Made by a program: the position numbers and the translations under genes
Notes under the pieces: model-generated
What the model was told of the DNA's origin: nothing
What the model saw: only the letters and a program-made list of their open reading frames with translations
Database searches by the model: none
Part shown: positions 5,987-15,101 of the stretch, in pieces
Position numbering within the stretch: the stretch's first letter is position 1
How the letters are laid out: each line of letters begins with the position of its first letter
DNA from: CAZZBK01 sp964652155
GTDB lineage: Bacteria; Planctomycetota; Planctomycetia; Pirellulales; PNKZ01
NCBI GenBank assembly: GCA_964652155.1
Contig: CAZZBK010000066.1
Location: forward strand, 1-31,664
Length of the DNA: 31,664 bases
Reading direction: 5' to 3'

Positions 5987-6018
5987 AAAAAACGCCGCCC
6001 GGGGCTTCCCGGACGGCG
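5987..6018 (-). terminator. Rho-independent terminator between virion and lysis genes
   Basis: On the minus strand an 11-base stem (one U:G wobble) closes a four-base loop, followed directly by six T (5987-5992). Arms lie at 5993-6003 and 6008-6018. It stands after the 775-residue gene ending at 6105 and only 16 bases before the amidase start at 5970. Confidence 0.85.
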
Positions 6019-6104
6019 CATGGATGTGGATTGTGGCAATGACGAACTACGCGCCGCGTGATTTGCGCAATGCGTCACATTGACACATTCTATTTTGATT
6101 TGCA

Positions 6105-8432
6105 CTACTCCGTTTCGTGCGCCGTCACGCCGCGCACGATGCCCTGCCCCGGGGCCGCGCCGCTCATCTCGGCCACCACACGGGCGAAGTGGGCCGCACG
6201 CCCGGGCCCCATGCGCGCCTCAACCCGCGCTAGCAGCATCTCGCGCTGGCGCGGGTTGGCCGTGTAGAGCATGCGGGCGATCGACGCCGCTGTGTCGGCC
6301 CGGAACCCGAACAGCTTAGACAGCGCGACCTCCATGATGTTCGTGATCATGCCCGATGCGCTCGGGCCCGCCTTCTTCGCGGCGTCGATCATCGATTGCA
6401 TGTTGTTGAGGGCCTCGTCGTCAGCCAGCCGCTCGGCCGTCTTGCTGTTGCCCATCGTCTGGTTGCGCGTTTGGATCATCCGCCCCTCGTTGGCGAGGTA
6501 CTGGCCGAAACGCTCAGGCCGGTTCGCGAATATGGCATCGGCGCCCTTGGACCGCGGGATGACCTCGGCCAGAATCTCTTGCACGCGGGGGTTGGCGAAC
6601 AGCCGTGTGACATCATCGGATCGGCTCTTGCGGGCGGCAAGTTGACGATACCCCTCCCAAAGCCCGAGGCGGGCCGCCTTCCGCTCCCCTTCCGTCGCCA
6701 ATGCGCGGAACTGATCAACAACGGCCTCGCTATCGTCGCGCAAGGAGTCTTTGCCGAGACGATAGGCATCACGAAGTTGCATCTCGCCGGCAAAGGTATC
6801 GCGCGCGGTCTTGTAGGCGGGCCCAATGACCGGGATATTGTCCACGGTGTTGAGCAGATCGCGCTGCATCTCGGCAAGCTTGCCGCCAACGTAGCGGTTG
6901 CGGCTATCCGGGCTGGTCATCCACTTCTCTATGAGCCCGTCGCCAAACTCTTTCGCCTTCTGAAAGCGGCGGAGGTCGCTAACTGGCCCGGATTCCGTCG
7001 TAAATTGTCGGAGAAATGCCCGCATGGCGTGGCCGACCGATGCCGGCTCATCATTCGAAGCCGCCAGCCACTTCTGCATGGTGGCCTCAACTGGAGGGCG
7101 AATATCTACCCCATCCGCCGCCGCGTAGGCCTTCCCGTACAGCTCGTCGCCCGATTCCCGGGCGCGCTGCATGATCAGTTTCTCGGTGGCGTAGCCGGTC
7201 TTGCCGTGGCCGTGCAGCGCGCTGTCCTCAATGCCGAGTGCGCGCTTGAAGGCGCCCGTGATCCTCTCAAATTGCCCAACCGGCGAATCTTTTGGCCCGG
7301 CCTTGGCCATCGCATCCCGCGTCGGAACCATGGCCGTCGGCGGGAGCGGGAGCCCTGAGGGTTGCCCCGTCTGGCGGCTGTATTGGAAGGCTTTGCCGAT
7401 GTTGTCGGCCTCCGGCTGCTGCCGCGCGACCGCACCAGCCAAGCGCTGGAGGCTTGGATCAATGTCGACGGGCGCCAACAGGTTCTCGGCCCGGCTGTTG
7501 GCATTGAACCTTGCAGCCTCGTCAGCATCCGCGAACCGTTGCCGTAACTGCGGAACCGTCAGATTGGCGCGGGCAATCTGGTTGGCGATAATCTGCTCGG
7601 CGGCAGCATCCGCCCCGGTGCGCTCAAGCCCCCCGGCATTACCGTCGGCGCTTGCCTTGATGGCAAGTCGCTCGCGTAACCCGTGAAGATAGTGACCGGC
7701 ACGAGCCAACTGTGGGCTCATGACATCCGCCGCCCTCTCGACGCCGGCGCCAATGCCGCGGAGAGCAAGTGGGACGCCGCCGCCGATAATCGTGCCCGGG
7801 CCAAACATCTCGCCGGCGCGGGCAGTGCGCTCCTCGACGCTCCCCTCTGATAACGCGCCCTCGGCCGCCGCCAGCGGGCCGCCGATAACGGCGCCTTGGG
7901 CAACCTGCCCCGGCAACGTCTTTGCCGGCGCAAGCCGTGAGAAGATCGGGCCGCCCGTGACGATGCCGGCCAGCGTCTCCACAACGGGTGTCGCTATCGG
8001 CCACTGCTTGCGCGACGCGCGCGCCCGGGCTCTCTCCTCAGCAACTCCTTCATCATAGGGAAGGCCTAGCTTGCCCCCAGATATGGCGTGCAACCCGGCA
8101 TTCGCCCCACCGACCATCTCGTCAACGAGCGAACCGATGACCGGAATGCCACGTGCTGGCTCTGGCAAAAGCGGCAACCGCATCTTGGCAACCCGCGCAT
8201 CCGCCCATGCGTCATGCGCAGCTTTCCGCCTTTCATCGGGGAGCCGCGAAATCTGTGCTCGAATCTCGTCGGTGGGGCGAGTGAAGTCGAGCTTAACCTC
8301 GGGGATGAGGTGGTCGAACATGCCGGCGCCCGGCGGCCGCGGATCGACGTCCTCGGCAACCCCTTTGCCGACGATCGCCGCAGGGTCGGGCTCGCCCGTC
8401 GATTTCGGGATGAGGTGGTCGAACAGCCCCAT
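6105..8432 (-). CDS. Large virion-associated protein, probable ejection/internal protein
   Basis: A 775-residue protein without an enzymatic motif that I can see. The N-terminus has a duplicated short motif: LFDHLIP at 3-9 and MFDHLIP at 38-44, each followed by a charged residue. I recall F-D-D/H-L-I-P motifs near the N-terminus of large phage virion proteins. Around residues 150-230 there are Gly/Ala-rich, moderately hydrophobic stretches that could touch a membrane; the rest is long, charged and largely helical. Position after the lysozyme-containing protein and before the lysis genes fits proteins ejected with DNA in podoviruses, but this is inference. Start: ATG at 8432, three bases after the upstream stop, behind a G-rich ribosome site. 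Confidence 0.7.
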   Translation of the reverse strand: MGLFDHLIPKSTGEPDPAAIVGKGVAEDVDPRPPGAGMFDHLIPEVKLDFTRPTDEIRAQISRLPDERRKAAHDAWADARVAKMRLPLLPEPARGIPVIGSLVDEMVGGANAGLHAISGGKLGLPYDEGVAEERARARASRKQWPIATPVVETLAGIVTGGPIFSRLAPAKTLPGQVAQGAVIGGPLAAAEGALSEGSVEERTARAGEMFGPGTIIGGGVPLALRGIGAGVERAADVMSPQLARAGHYLHGLRERLAIKASADGNAGGLERTGADAAAEQIIANQIARANLTVPQLRQRFADADEAARFNANSRAENLLAPVDIDPSLQRLAGAVARQQPEADNIGKAFQYSRQTGQPSGLPLPPTAMVPTRDAMAKAGPKDSPVGQFERITGAFKRALGIEDSALHGHGKTGYATEKLIMQRARESGDELYGKAYAAADGVDIRPPVEATMQKWLAASNDEPASVGHAMRAFLRQFTTESGPVSDLRRFQKAKEFGDGLIEKWMTSPDSRNRYVGGKLAEMQRDLLNTVDNIPVIGPAYKTARDTFAGEMQLRDAYRLGKDSLRDDSEAVVDQFRALATEGERKAARLGLWEGYRQLAARKSRSDDVTRLFANPRVQEILAEVIPRSKGADAIFANRPERFGQYLANEGRMIQTRNQTMGNSKTAERLADDEALNNMQSMIDAAKKAGPSASGMITNIMEVALSKLFGFRADTAASIARMLYTANPRQREMLLARVEARMGPGRAAHFARVVAEMSGAAPGQGIVRGVTAHETE

Positions 8433-8435
8433 GGC

Positions 8436-9308
8436 TCACAGTCCCCCCGGGTCAATGCCCATCTTGCGCAGTTCCGCCGCCACGGCGTCCTTCGATGCAC
8501 CCCGTCGGATGGCCTCGCGGGCCTCCGTCAAGGCTTGGTGTGGCGACGGTTTAATTTGCCGCGGCGTAGCGTTCGCAAAGTCGTTGCCGCCGAGCGCCGG
8601 GAATTTCTTGCCCGCCTCGACCGCCCGATTATAGGCCCCCGTCACGCTTTCCTCGATCACGCGCAAGGCTGCGTAATACTCCGTCGCATTGCGCGCGCTC
8701 GATAGGCCGCTCACAGCGGCCGCGAGCCGCTCGGCGTCCTTGTCCGATTGTGCGCCAAGCCCCTTCATCTTTTCGCCGCCCGCGAGTTCAAGCTGCGACT
8801 GCAGCCGCTTGATCTCGGCGGATGTCGTCGGGTTTGTGAGCGCGTTTAGGATGGGAATGCTGCCAGCGATGCTCTGCCACATCTTGTAATCGTCGAGCGG
8901 GCCGATCGCGTTCTCGAAGTTCTTCGTCTCGGGGAGTGCCCGCAACTGATCAACGACGCGGATGACGTCCTTCGCGCCCGAGCCGGACGCAATCGCCTTC
9001 TGCGCCATATCAACCTCAGCCTTGGCGACCTCCTTCTGCGTCGTGGTCTCATTGGCGCCGGTGCGATCCGGTATCTTCCCGTCAAATATCCAATTGGTGT
9101 ACTCGGTTGTGCCCTCTTTCAGCCCGTACTTGTCGGCGAGAGCCTTGCGCCGCGCATAGAGTCTATCCGGATCGCGGATGTCGGCGATCTTCAGTTCCTC
9201 CATCTCGCGCTGCATGCGTGCCTTAGCGATCTCCTGCTCGTTGAGCATGCCCTGTTGCGTCAGTGTGCCGTCCGGCAAGCGGCCGGTCTGGCGCGCCGTG
9301 CGCTCCGC
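8436..9308 (-). CDS. Coiled-coil virion protein, C-terminal part (5' end in assembly gap)
   Basis: 290 readable residues from the gap edge to the stop. The start begins AERTARQTGRLPDGTLTQQG, then a long helical, charged stretch and a region (KNFENAIGPLDDYKMW ... LQSQLELAGGEKMKG ... EYYAALRVIEES) resembling a repeatable helical module that I recall from phage coiled-coil proteins. The frame is open from the gap, with no start visible, so it is a partial gene. It is probably the C-terminal end of the lysozyme/S74 protein on the other side of the gap: both sides are helical and Gln/Arg-rich, and no gene boundary is visible. With exactly 100 N the frames do not match, but the gap size is only a placeholder. 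Confidence 0.75.
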   Translation of the reverse strand, partial: AERTARQTGRLPDGTLTQQGMLNEQEIAKARMQREMEELKIADIRDPDRLYARRKALADKYGLKEGTTEYTNWIFDGKIPDRTGANETTTQKEVAKAEVDMAQKAIASGSGAKDVIRVVDQLRALPETKNFENAIGPLDDYKMWQSIAGSIPILNALTNPTTSAEIKRLQSQLELAGGEKMKGLGAQSDKDAERLAAAVSGLSSARNATEYYAALRVIEESVTGAYNRAVEAGKKFPALGGNDFANATPRQIKPSPHQALTEAREAIRRGASKDAVAAELRKMGIDPGGL

Positions 9309-9408
9309 NNNNNNNNNNNNNNNNNNNNNNNNNNNNNNNNNNNNNNNNNNNNNNNNNNNNNNNNNNNNNNNNNNNNNNNNNNNNNNNNNNNNNNNNNNNN
9401 NNNNNNNN
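9309..9408. other. Assembly gap (100 N)
   Basis: Exactly 100 unknown bases, a scaffold placeholder. Minus-strand coding sequence abuts both edges. Confidence 0.97.
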
Positions 9409-11676
9409 CTCGATCCGGCGCGCATCGAGTGTCGGTTGCCCGCCGATGCTGCCGAGTGCGATGTCACGCTGCTGTTGGAGTTGCTGCGCATATCGCTGCG
9501 CCGCCCGCTCATTCTCCGCCTCCGCAATGCGCGTCTTGTTGATGTCGAGCAGTGCGTCGGCGGCGCCCCCGGTAGCGCTATCGAACATCGGGCCGCGAAT
9601 TTTCATCAATGCGATGCCGAGGCGATCAAGCCCCGTCATGGGCTTGCCAGCGAGAAGCCCCTCGCCGGAGCCGGGAAGTAGGCGCTGTATCCAGGACTTT
9701 TCCTCTGGCGCACGCGCGGCCGCCGCCGTTGCCGCCCCGCTCGATGTCGGGGCCGTGCGGGTGACACCGACCGCATCCGGGGCGCCCATCCACGCCGCCT
9801 CGGCCTGACGTCGCGAGACAAGCCCGGGCAAGTCCTCTCCACCCGCCTTCGTGTATTGCAGGAAGCGCGCGCGAGCGTCCGCCATGTCGCCGCGACGAAT
9901 GGCATCGCCAAGCCCAGCCTTCTGCCAATCCGCGCCGGCGTTGAACGTCAGCGACGTGAGCGCGGCTCGTGTGCCCGGATCCAGATTGGGCGCGAACCGA
10001 TCTACGATATCTTGCGCGCGGCTGACCTCGCTAGCGAGTCGGCGATCCGCCTCGTCCTTGTCGATCTCCTCGCCCGGATGATTGGCGCGCGTGCCATAGC
10101 CGACCGAATTCTGCTTGTAGTCGCTGTACGCACGGGGGCGATAGCCCTCGAACCCCTTGATGGCCTCGATCACATCGGGATACGCCACGGCGGCCGGCGG
10201 CGGCAGAGCCCGCCGCTTGACCGGCTCGGCACCGGCGCCGACGAACATCGGCGCCCCTAGCCCGCTCGGGCGCTCGTCGTCGAACTCCGGGCCCGTGTCA
10301 CCCCATGCCCCGCCGCCGGCTGCGCGCCTTGGCGTCATCGAGGTCATCAAGTTGCTGAGGGATGCCTGCTGCTGCGCCAGAAGATCGCCGCCGCCGTCAC
10401 CGGATGACGATTGCTGCCCGAGCTTGGACATCCCCTGCCCAACCGCTTTCCAATCCATGCCAGGCGCGGCAGGCGTCGACGTCGTTTCCCACGTTCCAAC
10501 CGGGCCGCCCGAGGCGAGCCCAGACGCGCCGCCCGCCCGTGCCACCGATCCGCCGCGCGACTTTTGCAGCATCCCCGAGATCGACTCGAACGCCCGCGTG
10601 AACTTCTCCATGGCGTCGGGTGCCTTCGGCGCCGCAACGCTGCCGCCGCCCGACATCGATTTGCCCCGCTCCGCCCCCTTGGTCGCCACGTCATAGTCGA
10701 CCGTCTTGATGCCGGCGACCGAGCCAACGGCCTCGGGCACACGCCCCTCGACGTCCTGCGCCAGCAAGCCGATCTGCGTCTTGGGGCTGTCCTTGTAGTT
10801 GTACTTGTAGATCGGTTGCCCGTCGTAGGTTTCGCCAATCGGCTTGATGTTCTCCTTGATCCGCTCGTCCGAGCCGTAGGCGGTGGCCGCCAAGCCGGCG
10901 ATATTCATCAAGGTCGAGAACGGCGAGGCCGTTCCCGTCGTCGTCTGCGAACCCGTCGAGGTGCCCGTGGTCTTGTTCCCCGAAACGCCGGCCAGCCCCG
11001 ATAGGGTGCCCGCCCCCATCTGCCCGATCTGGTAAGGCATCATGGCATTCTGCCAACCCTGATTCCAAAGCTGGGTGCCCTGCTGAAATCCGAGGTTGTT
11101 GATGCCGGCTTGGGTGTTGGCAATGCTGCCCGCGCCCTGGATGCCAGCAAGCTGCGCCTGTAGCGAGTTCTGCGCGAGCCCGGACGCCGCGTTGAACCCC
11201 GCCTGACGCAAGCGCCCCGTCGTGTCGCCAATCAGCTCGTCGGTGCCCTGATCGCGGATCAAGCGGCGGTTGATGCCGCTGGTGCCGCCGAGCGCCCCCA
11301 TCTTGGCCGCCGCCGCCTCCTGCTGCGCCCCCGTCTTGGCGGCACTGTCGCGGATGCCGCGAACGGTCGAGTCGACGACCTGCTGCTCCCACGGGTTCTG
11401 AAATCGTGCGATCGAGTTGGGATCAAGCCCTTGCGCCCCGATCTGCATCGCCTGCCACATGGCCGGCGTGAGCCCGGCCGCATAGCCGGGCGTCGCGTTG
11501 GCCGCGTTGATCTGGTAGGCGTTGGGATCGACGTTGGCCCACGGCTGCTGATAACGCCCGGCGATCGATTGCCAGTACGCATTCGCCTCATCCGACAGGC
11601 CATATTGTTGGTCGGCACTCTGGTTGGACGTCGTCTCGGTCTTCTTCTTGTCCGAGAAGAAATTGCTCAAGCCCAT
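9409..11676 (-). CDS. Virion protein with internal S74 chaperone/protease domain and GH24 lysozyme (3' end in gap)
   Basis: 756 readable residues. The N-terminal 250 residues are Gln/Ala/Gly-rich (FQNPWEQQVVDSTVRGIRD near 92-110), like phage structural proteins I recall as ending in an S74 domain. Residues 269-331 match peptidase S74, the intramolecular chaperone of tail spikes: SDERIKENIKPIG, then KYNYKDSPKTQIGLLAQDVE. The Ser269 and Lys274 pair has the spacing of the self-cleavage dyad. After a Gly/Ala linker, residues 501-631 are a GH24 phage lysozyme: catalytic Glu510 and Asp519, with SVGYG where TIGYG is usual, so Ser524 stands for the third catalytic Thr. The C-terminal region is helical and runs into the gap. 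It starts on the stop of the acetyltransferase gene (TGATG). Confidence 0.85.
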
Positions 11677-12173
11677 CAGTCCGCCCTCTCTAGGATCTCA
11701 CAGAGCCACGTCACCGTCACGGGCTCGCCCATTCGGCGCCGATAGAAGCGCTGCTGCGCCTCCGTCTTGCGCGTCGACAGCGCGCTGATTGATACTGGCA
11801 GCCCCCGCCCGAGCGGCGCCGGGTGAGCAAGTTGCTCGGCCCACGCCGTCAGATCCCGCAGGTGCGTTGACGCCCGGCATTCCGGCAGCACGTAATTCCA
11901 CAGCGTCACCAAGAGCACCGTCTCGCTGTCCCACGGCGTTTCAGCAATGAGACCGACCGAGCCCTCAACGCGCCCCGCGCCCACCACGCCAACCACGGCC
12001 CGGTCGTCGCGCCCGGGATCGAATGCGCGGCGGAACACATCGCGGACCTTGGCCGCCGAGAACGTGCCGATTCCCTCCTCCGCATGCCGCCGACGGCATA
12101 GCTCAAGCAATTCGGACTCGTCCCCATGCGAGGCAAGGCGTACTCGGCGCGGGTCGGGCGCGGCGGCGATCAT
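11676..12173 (-). CDS. GNAT-family N-acetyltransferase
   Basis: A 165-residue protein with the GNAT outline: an N-terminal beta strand and helix (RLASHGDESELLELCRRRHA), a central strand pair (VVGVVGAGRVEGSVGLIAE), and a helix (LRDLTAWAEQLA). The usual acetyl-CoA pyrophosphate loop (Q/R-x-x-G-x-G/A) is not clear, so activity is uncertain. I chose the ATG at 12173 because AAAGGA is well placed upstream and the longer frame overlaps the preceding gene. GNAT genes between virion genes are known in some phages; a target such as a virion or host protein cannot be read from the sequence. Confidence 0.65.
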   Translation of the reverse strand: MIAAAPDPRRVRLASHGDESELLELCRRRHAEEGIGTFSAAKVRDVFRRAFDPGRDDRAVVGVVGAGRVEGSVGLIAETPWDSETVLLVTLWNYVLPECRASTHLRDLTAWAEQLAHPAPLGRGLPVSISALSTRKTEAQQRFYRRRMGEPVTVTWLCEILERAD

Positions 12174-12177
12174 GAGG

Positions 12178-15084
12178 TCATCCTTTCGCCGGGCCGGGAA
12201 GGGACTTAAGCGTGTCGATGTGGGCTTTTCGCAACTTGAGGACCATCGCATCGAGCACCTTGTGCCCGCGCGCGAGGTCGCCGTTGCCGGCGGCCGCAAC
12301 TTGCCCCGGCGAAACCACGAACTCGCCGTCGCTGATCAGTATCGGCACCGCGCCGCCCGCCGCCCGCGCCGCCGCCTCGCTTTCGCCGAACATGGCCTTG
12401 AGTTGCTCCATGCCCGCAAGCGTGTTGCCCTCGCCAAGATAGGCAACGATATCGGCCGGGATCACATAGGCGCCGGCGGGCACCTCGACGGGCAACTCAT
12501 CCGCCCGCCCGCCGGTAGCCCCGACGATGGGCCCCGAAACCACGCCGCCGTTCGCATAGCGCCTTGCCGTCTCAAGCGCACGGCCGATGGCGCCGCCGCT
12601 CTTGAACCCTTCCCCTTCGCTACTGGAAGACTTGCCTTTCTTGGGCTCCCGTGCGGTCAGATACCGTTTTTTAACGACCTGCCCCGTATGGGTATCGTAG
12701 GCTAGTCCGCGACTATTTCTTGCCAACCCCGGAGGCAACGGAATATCATCCGGGGGTGAAAGAGCTGGAGGACGAGATGGATTGGACGAAGCTTCGTCAG
12801 ACGGCGGTTGACGTTGACGCTGAACCCCCTCGGATAGACCCGAGGCGCCCCCTGGCGCACCTAAGCGACGAGCAGCTTCGTCATCTACGAGCTGACGCTG
12901 TTCGTCGGCGCGACGAGCACCTCGCGAATCTTGCAGCGCTTGCCGAGTCTGTCCAACGGCGTTGAGTGTTGGCGCCTCCGCGCGCGCCACCGCCTCCTGA
13001 TGCTTCCGCACGCGGTCAAGTGCGATGTCGCTCGGGCCGCGCGGTTCCCGGCCCGTGACGCGGGCGACCAGGCTCTGCGTAAAGGACGGATCGTCGCCCC
13101 ATGATGCAACCATGCGGGCCTTGTCCAAATCAGGCGTGTAGCCGCCCGTGATCGCCCGCCCCGCGCCCTTGCCCAGCGCCGCACCCGAGAACGCCGCCGC
13201 GCCGCCGCTGAGCGCCGGGATAGCACGCTCGCTCCAATAGTCCGGCCGCTTGAACAGGTTTGCCGCGTTCTCCCGCGTCGGGTGCCCAGGATCAAACGTT
13301 ACGTAGTCGATTTGCTCGGGAAGCGCCGAGGCCTCCGTTCCAATGAGCGCGCCCTTGGCCACGTTCCCCGCGCCCTGATATGCTTTTTCGACGGGACCGT
13401 GGTGGCGATCCCACGAGTCCAGGCGGCGGCGGAGCAACTCCTGCGTCGCTGCCGCGCCGTGCGCCGAGCTCCCCTCCGCGCCAGTCGTCAGCCCGGCGAT
13501 AGCGTCATCCGCCTTGTTCGCCGCGGCGTCCAACTTTGAGGCCCGCGATACGTCGCCGAGGCTCTTCGCCAACCCTTTTGCCGCACCGGCACCGAACGCC
13601 CCGGTCAGGCCAGCGCCCAATAACAACTCCGCCGCGCCGGGGTAGCGCTCACGGAACGGGGCGTTCTCCATGTAAGACGCGCCGGCCGCTTTCTCCGCCG
13701 CTTCAAGCTGGGCGCGAAGCGCCTTGGTGCGATCCGACCGCTCAGTCAAGCCCGAGGTGCGAAACTGCTCTCGTGCCTTCTCAAGTTGCCGTATGAGCCC
13801 GTCCTGCTTGGCGATGAGTGGGGCAAGCGCCAACTCCCGTGCCTTGCCCGACTTGTAGTTGAGTTTGCTAGCCTCCGCGATTGCCCTTTCGGTTTCGGAA
13901 AGATCGCCCTTGATGGCCTCAACCTCGGGCGAGTCAATCGGCCCTTTCAGCGCCTCGGCGGCGGCGATCTGCTCTTTCAAACGCTGGACGGCCGGATCAG
14001 CGTCAATCGCCGCAACCGCGTTCTTTCTGCCGGCCTCGGCACTATCCGAATAGGCAATAGGCAGTCCAAGCGCCGTCGTCGTCGCGACGGCTGCGGGGAC
14101 CGACGGCATCAGGGCCCCGACAGCCGCGCTCAACGGGCCGCGCGCCACACTTGCGCCCGGAATGGCGCCGAGCGCCACTTGACCGGCGCCGCCGAGCCCG
14201 CGCACGAGATCGCCCTCGTCGACCGCCCGGCCGATATTCTCGGCACCCCGCACGATGCTCGGCATGCCCGTCGCCTCGACGGCCAGCTTTGCCGGAAGTG
14301 GCCCGTAGTCAAGAACGGCGTTGATCGCACGTTCACCTGCGGTGCGGGTCGGGTCATTACCGCGCTCCGGCACACTTAGCGTAGGCGTGCGCCACTTATC
14401 CGGGTCAATCCAGTCCCCCGTCACCGGATCGTAGTGCGGCCGCGGCGCATCCACGTCCGAGCGCCAGTCGCCCTTTGGCGTGCCACCGCCCGCATAGCCC
14501 CGCGCGAGCCGCAAAGCGTTGGCCTTGGGATTGCTATCCGTCATCTCAACCGCTCCGCCGCTGGCATAGCCCTTGCGCACGTCCCCGAGCGGCGCCTTCG
14601 TCTCGCCAGATCGGGCCCACGCCTTGAAATCGTCGATACTCATCTCGGTAACCGCGCCGATCCGATCACGCGCCTTGCCGTCCGAGAAAGCCTTCTCGTA
14701 GTCGGCAAGCGCCGCTGCCTTGCCCGGATAGCAGAGCATCGCCTTGTGCTCGTCGAAACGGCCGCTTTCGGCGTCGACCTGATCGACGACGAACACCTTG
14801 CGGCTGCCGTGATCGGGGCCGAGGTAGACGTCGAGGTGATCCCCGTCCTTGCCCTCCGTACCGAGCACATAGCCGTAGTGCGCGGGCATCCGCACGGACC
14901 ATCTCTTGCCACCCTTGTCGACACCCGATCGCTCGCCGCCCTTCGGGTTCTCGATGGCAATCTCCAGCCCGTGCCAGCGCATCTTGCCCTTGGCGTAATT
15001 CCCCGCCTCCTTCTGCGCATCGGTCGGATTGCGCTCGGTATTCGCAACGGCAACCCGAAGTGCGTTTTTGATGGCGGCGATCAC
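12178..15084 (-). CDS. Polyvalent virion protein with N-terminal inorganic-pyrophosphatase-like domain
   Basis: A 968-residue protein with a GTG start behind GAGGA. Residues 19-160 match the pyrophosphatase-like (InPase) domain of phage and plasmid polyvalent proteins: NPTDAQKEAGNYAKGK, IENPKGGERSG, GKDGDHLDVYLGP (78-90, acidic metal-binding stretch) and a closing DDFKAWARSG. Then come Gly-rich repeats (RKGYASGG, RGYAGGG) and a long Ala-rich helical middle with coiled coils. The C-terminal 130 residues (from about 840) hold RYANGGVVSGPIVG, PAGAYVIPADIVAYLGEGN and ILISDGEFVVSPGQV, a conserved phage module I recall without known function. The combination suggests a protein packaged or ejected with DNA that carries an enzyme domain; that is inference. 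The coding strand is low-complexity near 12700-12950. Confidence 0.75.
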   Translation of the reverse strand: MIAAIKNALRVAVANTERNPTDAQKEAGNYAKGKMRWHGLEIAIENPKGGERSGVDKGGKRWSVRMPAHYGYVLGTEGKDGDHLDVYLGPDHGSRKVFVVDQVDAESGRFDEHKAMLCYPGKAAALADYEKAFSDGKARDRIGAVTEMSIDDFKAWARSGETKAPLGDVRKGYASGGAVEMTDSNPKANALRLARGYAGGGTPKGDWRSDVDAPRPHYDPVTGDWIDPDKWRTPTLSVPERGNDPTRTAGERAINAVLDYGPLPAKLAVEATGMPSIVRGAENIGRAVDEGDLVRGLGGAGQVALGAIPGASVARGPLSAAVGALMPSVPAAVATTTALGLPIAYSDSAEAGRKNAVAAIDADPAVQRLKEQIAAAEALKGPIDSPEVEAIKGDLSETERAIAEASKLNYKSGKARELALAPLIAKQDGLIRQLEKAREQFRTSGLTERSDRTKALRAQLEAAEKAAGASYMENAPFRERYPGAAELLLGAGLTGAFGAGAAKGLAKSLGDVSRASKLDAAANKADDAIAGLTTGAEGSSAHGAAATQELLRRRLDSWDRHHGPVEKAYQGAGNVAKGALIGTEASALPEQIDYVTFDPGHPTRENAANLFKRPDYWSERAIPALSGGAAAFSGAALGKGAGRAITGGYTPDLDKARMVASWGDDPSFTQSLVARVTGREPRGPSDIALDRVRKHQEAVARAEAPTLNAVGQTRQALQDSRGARRADEQRQLVDDEAARRLGAPGGASGLSEGVQRQRQPPSDEASSNPSRPPALSPPDDIPLPPGLARNSRGLAYDTHTGQVVKKRYLTAREPKKGKSSSSEGEGFKSGGAIGRALETARRYANGGVVSGPIVGATGGRADELPVEVPAGAYVIPADIVAYLGEGNTLAGMEQLKAMFGESEAAARAAGGAVPILISDGEFVVSPGQVAAAGNGDLARGHKVLDAMVLKLRKAHIDTLKSLPGPAKG

Positions 15085-15101
15085 GTCTCGTCCTCGCGTC
15101 G

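Noticed and set aside
4924..6042. 372-aa open frame on the plus strand
   Set aside because: It is antisense to the amidase, is Arg-rich with no family features, and the amidase has clear catalytic motifs. High-GC genes often leave long open antisense frames.
6080..6108. TTGACA on the plus strand at 6080-6085 as a promoter
   Set aside because: No -10-like hexamer lies 16-18 bases downstream, and no plus-strand gene follows.
6396..7358. 320-aa plus-strand frame
   Set aside because: Antisense to the 775-aa gene, with Arg/Gly/Leu composition typical of a shadow frame and no ribosome site.
12720..12965. 81-aa plus-strand frame (begins MPTPEATEYHPGVKELEDEM) with protein-like composition
   Set aside because: It lies opposite a low-complexity part of the 968-aa gene and has no ribosome site or plus-strand neighbour, so a chance frame is more likely. 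It is the best antisense candidate if transcription is ever found there.
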